Shown here: positions 12,069 through 22,932 of the stretch, piece by piece
How positions within the stretch are numbered: position 1 is the stretch's first letter
Layout of the letters: the number at the start of each line of letters is the position of its first letter
DNA from: Paramarasmius palmivorus
Taxonomy: Eukaryota; Basidiomycota; Agaricomycetes; Agaricales; Marasmiaceae
DNA length: 64,000 bases
Direction: 5' to 3'
Assembly: GCA_037176845.1 (NCBI GenBank)
Contig: JAYKXP010000020.1
Coordinates: forward strand, 496,001 to 560,000
Notes under the pieces: model-generated
Told to the model about the DNA's origin: nothing
Seen by the model: the letters and a program-made list of their open reading frames with translations, nothing else
Databases searched by the model: none
Position numbers and translations under genes: made by a program

Positions 12069-13079
12069 GCAGCCACGTTAATTCTACGCTTGGACCGAAC
12101 AAACCTATTTACTTCGATCGATGGCCACGCAATTTGTTGTTTGATTACTTACAACATCATAATAATGCATTCCTATCTTCAGACTGCTTGCAGCCCCAGA
12201 GACCTATGAACGACAAGTTTGTCCACCATAGTGCGCGCACATAGCATATTTTTGGCAAGTATCACGTCTGGCTAGTTTGGGGATATGTAGTCCTTCCCGT
12301 AACGCATCTACCATTCAGGACTGCGGTCATACCATACTTTGGTCAACTAAACCCAAAAGTACTCGCTAAGTGACCCTTCCTTCGTCAATGTTCTCTATTC
12401 ACGTCTGCTACTTTCGATAGGTTCCTTGGGAGATCGTCATTGTCCACCTAGTACGGCTATACTTATACGCCACTGTGAGTTCCCGACCGTTCTAGCTGTG
12501 TTGTAATAGTAGCAAAGAAAGAAAGCCTTCGAGCTAGTGTGGATCAACTGCTCATCCGGATGTACACAGCTGGGAAAGATCTTGGGTATGTTTTGTCGAT
12601 TTTCTGAGTCTTCATGATCTCTCATGACCTCCCTGCAGAAAGGACATCATAGGTGATAGATGGCATGTCATGGATCTTTGTCATCCTCGAGCCGGATTAG
12701 CAAAGATGGTAGTGGAATCTACTCTCGGTCTCAACAAATATTCATACCTTATCTCCTACTCTACCATTGTGGTACCCGACCCAACATTGATCTCTACAAT
12801 TCGCTTGCACTGGTGAGTTTCACAACAATTGCCTTCACAATAGCATTTAACATGATGCAAAGATCGAGAACGGTTTCACGGAGCTTTGTTCATCGGACTA
12901 CTTCGTTGTATAGATCTTACCTCACAAGTGAGATATGTCATACGGACTTCAAGATTCAATGAAACTTCGGAGTAGACGGACCGACAAACTCTACATTAGG
13001 AACCGACGAATTACGAGTGTATCAAGTCATTATTTACCTGGGTCGACACCTAATATCTATAAACTTACAGCCTTCTTCC
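12069..13079 (+). other. Spacer with possible remnant of an unrecognised gene
   Basis: Between KGD2 and transporter A. Pieces look protein-like but do not form a complete gene: PWEIVIVHLVRLYLYA near 12426-12475, AFELVWINCSSGCTQLGKIL near 12526-12585, and a 58-codon frame around 12640-12810 (KDIIGDRWHVMDLCHP...). They can be linked by gt...ag introns, but no start or end is clear. I would call it a decayed or truncated gene of unknown family. The last about 100 bp is the promoter of transporter A (TATAAAC near 13058). Confidence 0.3.
13022..13030 (+). promoter_or_regulatory. TCAAGTCAT element upstream of MFS copy A
   Basis: One mismatch from the 9-mer TCGAGTCAT found upstream of copies B, C and D. 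It lies 50 bp before the start codon. The reverse strand reads ATGACTTGA. Confidence 0.3.
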
Positions 13080-14856
13080 ATGGCCGAAATCGATAACGCT
13101 CGCCAATTGTCCCTTCGTCCGTCAACGCGAACATGTTGCGTCGAGGAAGAAGAGATTATACATCCCAACGAATCCTCTTTACCTCCCGTTGACGGAGGAT
13201 TTGGAGCATGGTCATTCGTACGTGATCAACCACTAAAATCTTCACTCCATACGACGTACACTCAATGTCAAAGCTGCTTGCTGCGGTTATCATCGGAGCT
13301 GTTGTTTGGGGCATTCCTTTTTCCTTTGGTGTCTTCCTTGAAGGTACATCAGCTCGCCATGTCGTACGCAGACTGTTCACATTTCACCTCCAGCTTACCT
13401 CAAGGATCCAAAGTACACCAGTCAGCATAATGCGTCAGGCCTTTTACCTTTAATAGGACCTCTGGCGTCCGGGATCATGTACTGTTCAGGACCGTTCATC
13501 AACGTGTTTATCACCTGGTGCCCCTTCCATAGAAGGACCATCATGTGGATTGGTGTAGTGTGTTGCTGGACGTCACTTCTGGGGGCCAGTTACACAGAGA
13601 AAGTACGTTCAAACAATCACCCAAACTTTCTCCGACACTGAGAATTCCTCATAGTTGTCGGTGCTTTTGTTTTTGCAAGGTGTTTTATATGCAGTTGGAG
13701 GAGGTAAGGTGGCCTTCTCGACTTGCTCGATGTTCTTCACCAAGTTATGTACACAGCGTTTCTGTATTACCCTTCCATATCATACTTGTCTGAGTGGTTT
13801 GCACGCCATCGAGGGCTGGCGAATGGTACTGTTTCCGCAGGTTCGTCTATTTCACCCATTTACAACGGCCTCGAATCGCCAACGCACAATGACAGGTACC
13901 GCTATTGGAGGTCTCATTTTTCCGCTATTCCTTCCATACCTCATATCTTCGCAGGGTTACTCAAAAACCTTGCGTTACCTTTCCATCGGCATTGTAGTGC
14001 TCCTTGTGACCATCTTGCCATTCGTTAAAGGGCGTATACCCGAATTACGATCGTCTTGCGGCCGTGCTCCAGCTAGAATGATGTTTGGAGAGAAGGCTTG
14101 GTTGACGAACACGACCTTCTGGGCGGTATTGATTGCAAACACGCTACAAGGATTCGGGTATTTTGTGCCTATGGTTTGGTTGCCCAGTGCGTTCTTGGTC
14201 TTGCTGAGCTCCACATTCTTAATACTCACCAGAGTGGTCAGCCTTCGCAACTGCACTCAATATCAACGCGACCAATGCGTCAATTGCTCTCGCCGTGCTC
14301 AACGGGGGATCGATTGTTGGTCGTCTGTGCGTAGGCTACCTCTGCGATAGGTTCAACCCCTGGGCCCTCTCTCTATCTACTCTAGTCATCGCCTCGCTCT
14401 CCATTTTCATTCTGTGGGGCATTCTGTCGTATTCGTTCATAGGGCTAGTGGCGTTTGGAGTGGTATATGGTCTATTGGCGGGTGGTTCCACTAGTCTTTG
14501 GCCTGGGTTCTTCAATGGTATTGGCATCAAAAGTGACTGTTCTATTTGAATTGCACGGCTGGCCTACTCAACCCATTGTTAATATAGATGATAATCCCAT
14601 CCATGCGACTGTGATTCTCGGATATCTTATGTTCTCAAGGGGTATAGGAAACATCCTTTCGACACCTATTTCAACTGCATTATTAAGCTCCAATTCGCAG
14701 CCAGCGAATGGAGATGCGCATTTGGGCTTTGCAGTGGACAACGGGAAGTATGAAAAAATGATCGTCTATGTTGGGGCCTGTTTTGCTGGGGCAGCAGCAA
14801 CCAGCTTGATCGGTTGGGCGGGGGAAAAGAAACGAGCATGGAGGAGCAGGCAATAG
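13080..14856 (+). CDS. MFS transporter, monocarboxylate (SLC16/MCH)-like, tandem copy A
   Basis: Eight exons with small introns encode roughly 430-440 residues. An acidic cytosolic N-terminus ends in NESSLPPVDGGFGAWSF, the DGGxxAW entry to TM1 typical of fungal MCT-like MFS proteins. Later landmarks are LLAAVIIGAVVWGIPFSFGV (TM1), the loop RHRGLANGTVSAG, the TM5 segment after GGLIFPLF, the long central loop ARMMFGEKAWLTN, NTLQGFGYFVPM, LNGGSIVGRLCVGYLCDRFN, and the C-terminal SRGIGNILSTPIST. Such proteins move monocarboxylates or related organic acids across membranes by proton symport; the substrate here is unknown. Exon boundaries match those of copies B, C and D exactly, so the four are paralogs. 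Exon 2 and its flanking introns are almost identical to copy B. Confidence 0.92.
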
Positions 14857-15866
14857 AACGCTCCCTGGACTTGTCATGACAGCAATGTAATGTATCTATT
14901 GTCGTGATCCATCTTATGTTGAGGACACGAATGATCGAGAAGTTCTGTCAGCGTCTCCTCAATACTTGTTGATACGATTGTTGGTCATGTTACTCAAGGG
15001 TCGGGGTAGCTCAGCCATAATGCATAAATTACCAACGACGCTGGTGTCTTTAGCAAACCCTGCCTAGAAAGAGAGGGCGTCACTGTGTGGACTAAGTAGT
15101 CTTTCAGATGGAAGGCCTGAATTCGAACATTCACTATCGGACGCTGTGGGTGGTTGTGTGAATGAGCGCATGTTGTCCTGGTATCCGTGACGATAAGTAG
15201 TGTTCAGAATAGCTCTGCCCGCAGCTAGGCTCGTTCCCACCCGCTTCGCAGATTTGAAATTTTTTTGATGGGAGGCTGAGTTCTGCGAAGCATGACTTGC
15301 CCTTACCCCGAGCGACCATCAAAATCTTTACCAAACCTTACCTCGTCCCTTTCCGACTCTCGGATTCCACGATTTCTAACAGCGAGGGAGGGCAAGCGTC
15401 ACCGTACAGACTGGCTTGCGAGTCTAGCCCGCAGCTTGCTCGCAGAAAGGGTACTGAGAGCAAGGGTCCGGGTATCCCGGACCGGGGTAAGCTTGGAAAT
15501 TTTACTCTCCGGGACATTGACGCGGACGCAGCCCGATAGCACTCGTTTCACTAAACCTTTCTTTTCTTCCTGGGCAAGGTTTTATGCAGGTCCATATCCT
15601 GACCGGGAACTAGCAACGATGCGACCAAAAAGGCTCTGTTTCGAAAGTCTTCAAAGATTTTCTGCGAACTTCGAGGTGGACTGTTGGCCGAGGTCGGTTT
15701 TAGCTTGCAGAGGGCGAGGAAACACGAAATGTATGTCATTCTATCTGCAGTTTGTCGCGTCTGAACGAATGCACAACAGCCTCTACACGCCACAAAAGGA
15801 GCAAATCCAAGAAATCCGACCTATTTACGATGTAAATCCCGAGTGTTACTCCAACTACGAACTCAG
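14857..15866. other. Spacer between transporter copies A and B
   Basis: About 1 kb. It contains one long fortuitous frame (15292-15870, 192 codons) with Arg/Ser/Leu-rich, unfamiliar content and no intron context. A tRNA-like box near 15004 was rejected. The right edge runs into the degenerate KGD2 fragment. Confidence 0.5.
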
Positions 15867-16010
15867 TTAATGGTGGAACCTACGGCTACTCTAATATGGT
15901 CCCTCAAGGACCTACGATCAGGTTGTCATTCAGGCTCCCTTTTGCTCTCGTCGACAGAGAAGTTGCTGCATTCCTCGGTTAGTTAATCTCCTGTCCTTGC
16001 GCGGCGTCCA
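15867..16010 (+). pseudogene. Degenerate fragment of the KGD2 3' end (exon 8 region)
   Basis: Reading from the AG at 15865-15866 gives NGGTYGYSNM..., ending REVAAFLG. This parallels the real KGD2 exon 8, which begins [11 protein letters not shown] and ends [10 protein letters not shown]. At the exon end and into the following intron, the bases around 15971-15997 (TTCCTCGGTTAGTTAATCTCC...) match 11944-11970 of KGD2 with only about three differences. The middle of the exon (about 90 nt, including the region of the catalytic HRLLDG) is deleted or scrambled. No KGD2 N-terminal sequence is present. The fragment sits 5' of transporter copy B exactly as the intact KGD2 sits 5' of copy A, so it marks a block duplication. 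Confidence 0.7.
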
Positions 16011-16189
16011 TGTTCTGGCGAAAGTCGAATCCTCATGGAAACTTTGGTTGAATGCCTCCCACGGAAAGCTCCAGTGTACACTCCTTCCTACTTATGTACC
16101 ACGATCCCATCACGCGCACCAATACCACGTCCTCCGAAGCGATCACAATACCCCAAGTTGCAATTCCTCGAGTCTTGCGTGATTTCGAA

Positions 16190-16198
16190 TCGAGTCAT
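16190..16198 (+). promoter_or_regulatory. TCGAGTCAT element upstream of MFS copy B
   Basis: Exact 9-mer shared with copies C and D, 105 bp before the start codon. The reverse strand contains the bZIP half-core TGACTC. A TATAAAT lies at 16260-16266. Confidence 0.4.
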
Positions 16199-16302
16199 GT
16201 GGGAACAATATAATGGCCGTCTGGACAGAGTGTGGGATCAATATGTTCCTGGGTCGGCATATAAATCCATTCACGAATCCCAACAGGATATCAGCTTCCT
16301 CG

Positions 16303-18082
16303 ATGGCTCAGATCGACAACGCTCACCAGGCGCCTCTAGGTCCCCCTTCGGCCACGCTAACTTTTGGGGTCGAGGAAGAAGAGACTACGCATCTTAACGA
16401 GTCTTCTTTACCGCCTGTTGACGGAGGATTTCGAGCATGGACATTTGTACGTGATCACCCACTAAATCTTCACTGCATACGACGTACACTCAATGTCAAA
16501 GCTGCTTGCTGCGGTTATCATCGGAGCCGTTGTTTGGGGCCTCCCCTTTTCCTTTGGTGTCTTCCTTGAAGGTACATCAGCTCGCCATTTCGTACGCAGA
16601 CTGTTCACATTTCACCTCCAGCTTACCTCAAGGATCCAAAGTACACCAGTCAGAATAATGCGTCAAGCCTTTTGCCCCTGATAGGTCCCTTAGCATCCGG
16701 AATCATGTACTGTTCAGGACCGTTCATCAACATGTTTATCACTCGGTATCCCTTCCATAGAAGGTCTGTTATGTGGATTGGATTGGCCTGCTGTTGGACG
16801 TCACTTCTAGGAGCCAGCTACACGGTAAAGGTACATTTCAATCCTCCAATTTACTTTTACAGCACTGAAAAGGCGACATAGTTGTCTGTGCTTCTGTTCC
16901 TTCAGGGTGTTTTATATGCAATCGGAGGAGGTATGGTGCTCAGGTTACTGGATATCTCTTACTGATCCATACACACAGCCTTCCTATATTATCCATGCTT
17001 GTCGTACATGTCTGAATGGTTTGTGCGACGTCGAGGATTAGCGAATGGTACCATCTCGGCAGGTTTGTCTGTTTCACCAGCCCCAACATTGAATGACCAA
17101 CGCACCGCGCAACGACAGGTACTGCATCCGGAGGTCTCGTTCTTCCACTGTTTCTGCCATCCCTCATATCTTCACAAGGTTCCCAAAAGGCCTTGCGTTA
17201 CCTTTCGATTGGCCTTATCGCGCTCCTCGTGCCAATATTACCATTCGTAAAAGGGCGTCTACCCGAACTTAGATCATCTCGTGTCCGTGCTCCAGCTAGG
17301 ATGATGTTCGGCGAGAAGGCATGGTTGACGAATTCAACCTTCTGGGTGATCCTAGTTGCCAACACATTGCAAGGATTCGGATATTTTGTACCCGTCCTTT
17401 GGCTGCCTAGTGCGTTCTCTCCTTGCAAGACCAGAAATTTTACTCACCAAAATGGTCAGCCTTCGCCACTGCGCTCGATATAAATGCAACCAATGCGTCG
17501 ATCGCTCTCGCCATGCTCAATGGTGGATCAATCGCCGGTCGTCTGTTCCTAGGCTACCTCTGCGATAAGTTTAATCCCTGGGCCCTCTCTTTATCCACTC
17601 TGGTCTTCACCTCTATTTCCACTATCGTCCTGTGGGGTGTTTTATCGTATTCGTTTGCAGGGCTAGTAGCATTTGGAGTGGCGTACGGTCTATTGGCGGG
17701 AGGATACACTAGTCTTTGGACTGGATTCTTTGACGGTGTTGGCATTAAAAGTGAGTATCTGTACCAAATAGTGGTTTCCGACTCGTTGAACCCCTCGCCT
17801 GGCATAGACGACAACCCCATCCACTCGACTATAATCCTTGGATATCTCATGTTCTCGAGGGGTATAGGGAACATTCTTTCTACGCCTATTTCGACTGCGT
17901 TGTCTAGCTCCAACTCTTCGTTGCCAGCTCAAAATACAGATGTGCATCTGGGTTTTGCAGTGGACAATGGGAAGTACGAAAAAGTGATTGTATATGTTGG
18001 AGCCTGTTTTGCTGGTGCAGCGGCAATTAGCTTGATGGGTTGGTTGGGGGAGAAGAAGCGTGTGCGAGAGAGTACGCAATAA
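16303..18082 (+). CDS. MFS transporter, monocarboxylate-like, tandem copy B
   Basis: Eight-exon gene with the same exon plan as copy A. It starts MAQIDNAHQAPLG and reaches NESSLPPVDGGFRAWTF at the first donor. TM1 is LLAAVIIGAVVWGLPFSFGV. The loop reads VRRRGLANGTISAG, then come RAPARMMFGEKAWLTN, NTLQGFGYFVPV, LNGGSIAGRLFLGYLCDKFN, LAGGYTSLWTGFFDGVGI and SRGIGNILSTPIST. It ends at TAA 18080-18082. No stop or frameshift was found, so it appears functional. Exon 1 and the distal exons have diverged from copy A, but 16441-16664 (end of exon 1 to start of exon 3, two introns included) is about 96% identical to 13206-13430. The cargo is unknown; a proton-coupled organic-acid transporter in the plasma or an organelle membrane is the family expectation. 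Confidence 0.92.
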
Positions 18083-18617
18083 AGACTTCTTGGACTCGCT
18101 CTGTATTCTGGGCCTTTTCTATGTAGATGGAAGAAACAGTATTTACAAGAACTACAACCCGTGCGAAATTCGAAAGTGATTGCGGACCGAGTTCGTCTAC
18201 AATTCATCTGGCCTCTTTCTCCCTTTTTCCATGTCATAAATACAAGTTATAGAACACTGATTACATCTACCTTGCGAAATATCTGAAGACATACGACTCA
18301 GTCGAGGGAAGATGTACGAAGCAACTCCGAGGAAAGCTCATGTGCGTTCATGTCCTCACTTCAACTAATCTGCTGACAATTGCTGTAATAGACGTATGGG
18401 CTACCGGAATATATCAAAACACGGGCAAGACAGACTACTGCGACGCTCCATTGCATGTTATGCCATGCCAATAAATTCAAAGGAATCATTTCAATAGTCG
18501 CCATGAACCCATCGAAGCACATGTTCTCGGCAACCTAGGAGCCCGTTGCAAGAATACCCCACCTTCCCCAGGTTTGGAACTTCATGCATCATGTATCTCG
18601 CGTGATCCATTGCATTA
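18083..18617. other. Spacer between transporter copies B and C
   Basis: About 540 bp with no gene seen and, unlike the A-B spacer, no recognisable KGD2 remnant. It presumably holds the terminator of copy B and the promoter of copy C. Confidence 0.5.
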
Positions 18618-18619
18618 AA

Positions 18620-18628
18620 TCGAGTCAT
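18620..18628 (+). promoter_or_regulatory. TCGAGTCAT element upstream of MFS copy C
   Basis: Exact 9-mer, 35 bp before the ATG at 18663, embedded in AATCGAGTCATAT. Copy B has the near-identical context AATCGAGTCATGT. Confidence 0.4.
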
Positions 18629-18662
18629 ATAGAACCATCGCTGGGTCATCTCGCATCTTCTC

Positions 18663-20464
18663 ATGGCGGATACACTCGAACTCGCTCGTCAAATCCCTCT
18701 CCCTTTGTCCACACCGAATTTTGAGATCGAGGAGGAAGGAGATACTGTGCATCTCAACGAGTCATCTTTGCCGCCTGTTGATGGAGGATTCCAGGCATGG
18801 TCGTTCGTGCGTGATTAGGTCGCCTATAGCTTCGTATAATAACTCACTCGAAAACAAACATTGTAGCTCTTCGCGTCATTCTTGACCAAAGCTAGCGTCC
18901 AGGGGTTTCCTCTCTCTTTCGGTGTCTTCCTTGAAGGTGTATTGAACCATTTGTCTACCCTGACCCGAACGCTAAACTGTCACCCATAGCTTATCTTAAG
19001 GACCCAGAATACACGAATCAACCTAATGCATCCAGTCTTTTGCCTCTGATAGGGCCCTTGGCGTCTGGAATCATATACTGCTCAGGACCATTCATCAACA
19101 TGTACATCACCCGATTCCCATTCCACAGAAGACCTGCCATGTGGATTGGGTTAGTGTGTTGCTGGACGTCGCTACTAGGAGCCAGTTACACGACGAGAGT
19201 ATGTGTCGGTTACTTGAAACACCTCTCCAATACTGAACCAAACAATCTAGTTGCCGATGCTACTGTTTTTGCTAGGTGTTGTGTATGCCACTGGAGGAGG
19301 TACAGTGTCTCAAATTCTTTCAGCGTTAGCGAACCATCTTGCCAATCCAGCCGCGCAGCCCTCATGTATTACCCATCTATCGCGTACATGTCTGAATGGT
19401 TCGTGCGTCGCCGAGGTTTAGCGAACGGAGCTATTTCTGCCGGTTTGTTGCTCTTTGATCTACGACGCTAACGAATGCTATAATACTCTGTAATTGCAGG
19501 TACCGCTGCCGGAGGACTCATCTTTCCTCTCTTCCTCCCTACTCTCATATCTTCACAAGGAATCTCAAAAGCCTTGCGTTACATGTCAATCGGTCTTGTT
19601 GTTTCCATCGCACCTATGTTACCCTTGGTGAGAGGTCGATTGCCCGAAATACGGTCGCCTCGTGCACGTGCACCAGCTAGAATGATGCTGGGCGAGAAAG
19701 CTTGGTTAACGAATATGACTTTCTGGGTGGTATTAATTGCCAACACGTTGCAGGGGTTTGGGTATTTCGTACCCGTCCTATGGTTACCCAGTGTGTCCTC
19801 TTTCCTACCAATATCCATATATATTGATCACCGTAAATAGCCTTCGCAAGCGCACTCGAGATTGACGCAACCAGGGCCTCGATAGCTCTTGCTATGCTCA
19901 ATGGCGGATCAGCTGTCGGTCGGGTATATCTAGGCTACCTCTGCGACAAGTTTGACCCTTGGGCACTGTCTCTCGCCACGCTGATCTTCACATCTCTTTC
20001 GACATTCATCCTCTGGGGTGTTCTTTCGTATTCATTTGCGGGACTCGTAGCGTTTGGTGTGGTATATGGCCTATTAGCAGGCGGATATACTAGTCTATGG
20101 ACTGGGTTCTTCAGTGATGTTGGCATCCAGAGTGAGTCCACCAGCGTCTGTACACTATAACTATACTCAATTCAATACCGATGCAGATGACAATCCCACA
20201 CATTCAACAATAATTCTCGGATATCTGATGTTCTCGAGGGGAATAGGAAACATCCTCTCTACGCCTATTTCAACCGCGTTATCCAGCTCCCGGAACTCTT
20301 CGTCAACAACCCCGAAAGCTGATGTACATCTAGGATTTGGGGTGGACAATGGAAAGTATGAGAAAGTGATTGTATATGTTGGGACATGTTTTGCTGGTGC
20401 AGCAGTGATTAGCTTGATGGGTTGGGCAGGGGAGAAGAGACGAGCTAATAGGCATAGGCAATGA
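18663..20464 (+). CDS. MFS transporter, monocarboxylate-like, tandem copy C
   Basis: Eight exons. The N-terminus MADTLELARQIPLP is closer to the dispersed copy D (54437) than to A or B. Landmarks are NESSLPPVDGGFQAWSF, LSFGVFLE, AYLKDPEYTNQPNASSLLPL, VRRRGLANGAISAG, RAPARMMLGEKAWLTN, NTLQGFGYFVPV, LNGGSAVGRVYLGYLCDKFD, LAGGYTSLWTGFFSDVGI, SRGIGNILSTPIST, and a basic tail before TGA 20462-20464. TM1 (LFASFLTKASVQGFPLSF) differs from the AAVIIGAVVWG of A and B, so the A/B homogenised tract does not extend here. No inactivating change was seen. The gene converges on the SDR gene only about 60 bp downstream. Confidence 0.92.
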
Positions 20465-20525
20465 GTAGCTTCATATTGTATTAACTGCGAAGCTTGAACT
20501 CTTGTATCACATATCCTCTCTCGTG

Positions 20526-21616
20526 TTAAGTAGTCGGCCTTGCGATCAGTGAGAATTCTGTTCATGTATGGACAACCACGACAATAGCTTACCTTCCATC
20601 CCACCCGCAACATCAACTACATGCCCTGTTACATGACCAGAAACTCTCGACGAAGCAAGAACTGCGATCTGAACCGCGACATCATATGGAGTGGCGACCT
20701 TTTTCAAAGGAACTCTGGAGGACGAGATGAGCACAAGTAGTGTAATTGCGTAGATGAGACTCACGTAGCGGTAGCACGATATACAACTTCTGGGTTTTGG
20801 AGACTTTCCGTTTTCTTTGGGGTGTGTGTCCAGCCTGGCGCTACGCAATTGACGCGTCCCCGGGATGCGACCTTGACGATTTCGTTCTTGAGTGTTCGTG
20901 TAAGACCGTACATGAGGGCTGTCAATAGAGAGACGCGCTCAGACCGGTTAAAAGCTGCGCCGAAAAGGGACATACCGCTCTTTGCAGCCGCATAGTCAGC
21001 ATGATTCGCTTCTCCGTACATTCCGGCTGTTGACCCAATAAACACAATCGACGCGTTATCCACCCTTTCTTTGGCTGATTCGTCTAGATTTCTGGCCTTT
21101 TCCTTTTCCAATCCCTTGATAAACTCCCTGGCGACCAGGAACGCTGAAGTGAGATTGGAATCCATGGTAAAGTTCCATCGCTCCAGCGACATATCCTTCA
21201 ACATGACATTCTCCTCGACCCATATTCCGTGATTGACCACCGCAACATGAACTAGTCCAAATGTTTCTGCTGCGGATGCAAAAAGCGCTTGCACAGAGGA
21301 TTCGGAGGCTAGATTGGCTTGAGCAATGTGCAATTTGGAGGCGTTCGCTGCAAGGAGAGGTTCAAGTGTTGTAGCTTTGGTATTGTACTGTGCAGTGACC
21401 CTTGCTCCTTGTTCTTCCAGCTTCGTCAGATATCATCGAGTATGCTTCGGGACGTTTGGGGTACACATACCCAGAAAAAGCTTTGTTATTTCGATCCCGA
21501 TACCTCCGCTGGCACCTTCAATAATATCGGATCATGAGAAAGACACTGGACTGAGAGAATATAAAGTCCCTCACCTGTTATTAGGACGTGCAAGTCTTTG
21601 AGCCCGAGATCCAACA
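20526..21616 (-). CDS. Short-chain dehydrogenase/reductase (classical SDR)
   Basis: Spliced minus-strand gene of about 265 residues. Exon 1 is MLDLGLKDLHVLITG, joining GASGGIGIEITKLFL to complete the Rossmann TGxxxGIG NAD(P)-binding motif. VAVVNHGIW occupies the position of the NNAG motif. A catalytic Ser follows in IVFIGSTAGMYG, and the YxxxK motif in HADYAAAKS. The C-terminal SSRVSGHVTGHVVDVAGGME is typical of SDRs of the FabG/3-oxoacyl-reductase type. The protein oxidises or reduces an alcohol/ketone with NAD(P); the substrate cannot be read. The last exon is uncertain: I prefer a final intron after GGME giving a tail ending at 20526. It is tail-to-tail with MFS copy C. Confidence 0.9.
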
Positions 21617-21918
21617 TGATAGTTCAAGCTAGAGCGATAGAAACCCTAGTATCGATGATACAATAGTTTTCGGCGGTGTTCCGCCTCCGAATGGATCATA
21701 CACAGACCGAGTCACTCGAATCTGACCGGCACTGATCCTGAATATTTGAATCATGATGATGATGGTAGTGGTTAAGAGCAAGTGAAAGTACCGCACGTGT
21801 CGATGTCTGGCTCGCCGTTATATGCCATTTCAGGGATTCGCGGTGACACAAAAAGCAATTTGTTCTCTGCAAATGTCTACAAATGAAACGAACAGCAACC
21901 AATTCCAATCTAAGCAAT
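21617..21918. other. Intergenic, promoter side of the SDR gene
   Basis: About 300 bp with no gene seen. It contains an ATCATGATGATGATGG stretch near 21751. Confidence 0.5.
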
Positions 21919-22885
21919 CTAATGCTGGGACCGTGTCAATGTAAACCGAAGACCTGCAGCCCTAAAATTCTCCAACTCCATCAATTGTTGCCAATGGCAA
22001 TTACCTGGATCTCCAGAACCCTCAATGGTAATGTCTACTGACTGCAAGCACTCTGCGCGATGTTCAGGAGCTAGCTTCCATCTGGATATAACAGCATTAG
22101 AGCGCGCCTCGGCGTCCAACCCTCTATCAAGGACACGTAGTGTCAAGTTGAGAAGCCGTGACAGAGCGGGTTGCAGATTCGAAAAATGTCGATCTTCAAA
22201 GCTTCAACAGTGAACCATTGGGCACCACCCAGCCATCAAATTTCCTTTTTCGGTACACGGGTGGACCTTCCAGGTTCCAACGTTCCCCGAATTCGCTCCT
22301 TTTGATCACCGCGGAAGTTCTTCAATGAACTTCCGCACTGTTTTTGTTCAAGCCTGCGTGCGATACCAAACTTGAACATGTACGCGACCAGTTGCATTCT
22401 TGGTAAACCAAGCACTCGTGCATTAGAGGTCATTATGGCCAATTTAGTCTCATCAATGGGATTTGAGGAGCTTCAAAGTTCAAGCTCAGCATTCGATGAC
22501 AACTTGGAGCTTGAGTAGACGAAGCAGATATCTCAAGAGCCTTGCCAAGGGGGTCACATCAGTAGCTTCAGAAATAATCTTGAAAGTAATAACACAACTT
22601 TTGAGAATCTAATACGAGGGAAAGTGGCTTGCATTCATGCAAGCGTCTGGAAGAAAGCCCGTGGGAACACTGAAAAAGGAAATTTAAGGGCTGGGTGGTC
22701 GGACTGCCGGTCTTGTTGTCCGGCACAAATCGCAAACAAATCGGCGACTTGTAGGAAGCATTCATCTCATAATTTGGCCATTCCCAACTTTCACGGTCCC
22801 TCGCACGATCTCTCAGCATCGCTGTATTGTCTGGTGTGGGGCCATATTCTGCATGTGCATTCGGGATACCAACAATTCCACCCAA
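21919..22885 (-). pseudogene. Possible remnant of an F-box/LRR-like or unknown gene
   Basis: The 3' portion (21919-22200) gives a believable C-terminus: LNLTLRVLDRGLDAEARSNA, VISRWKLAPEHRAECLQSVD, ITIEGSGD and finally LENFRAAGLRFTLTRSQH before a stop. This resembles the ends of agaric F-box proteins that list LRR-like distances, but that is a weak impression. A second open stretch (22568-22885, 105 codons) precedes it. The sequence between them has stops in every frame that I could not remove with good introns. I therefore treat it as a decayed gene. Confidence 0.3.
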
Positions 22886-22932
22886 GTGACATATGAGTCA
22901 CGAAGCTTACTTTTCATACATATACATCTCAT

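Noticed and set aside
15000..15135. tRNA-like A box (GGGGTAGCTCAG at 15004) and a TTCGAA later
   Set aside because: The second box is not a proper B box (GAATTCGAACA), the spacing is over 100 bp, and no acceptor or anticodon stems pair.
15292..15870. 192-codon plus-strand open frame
   Set aside because: Arg/Ser/Leu-rich composition, no recognisable motif, and it runs into the KGD2 fragment in a different frame. Probably fortuitous.
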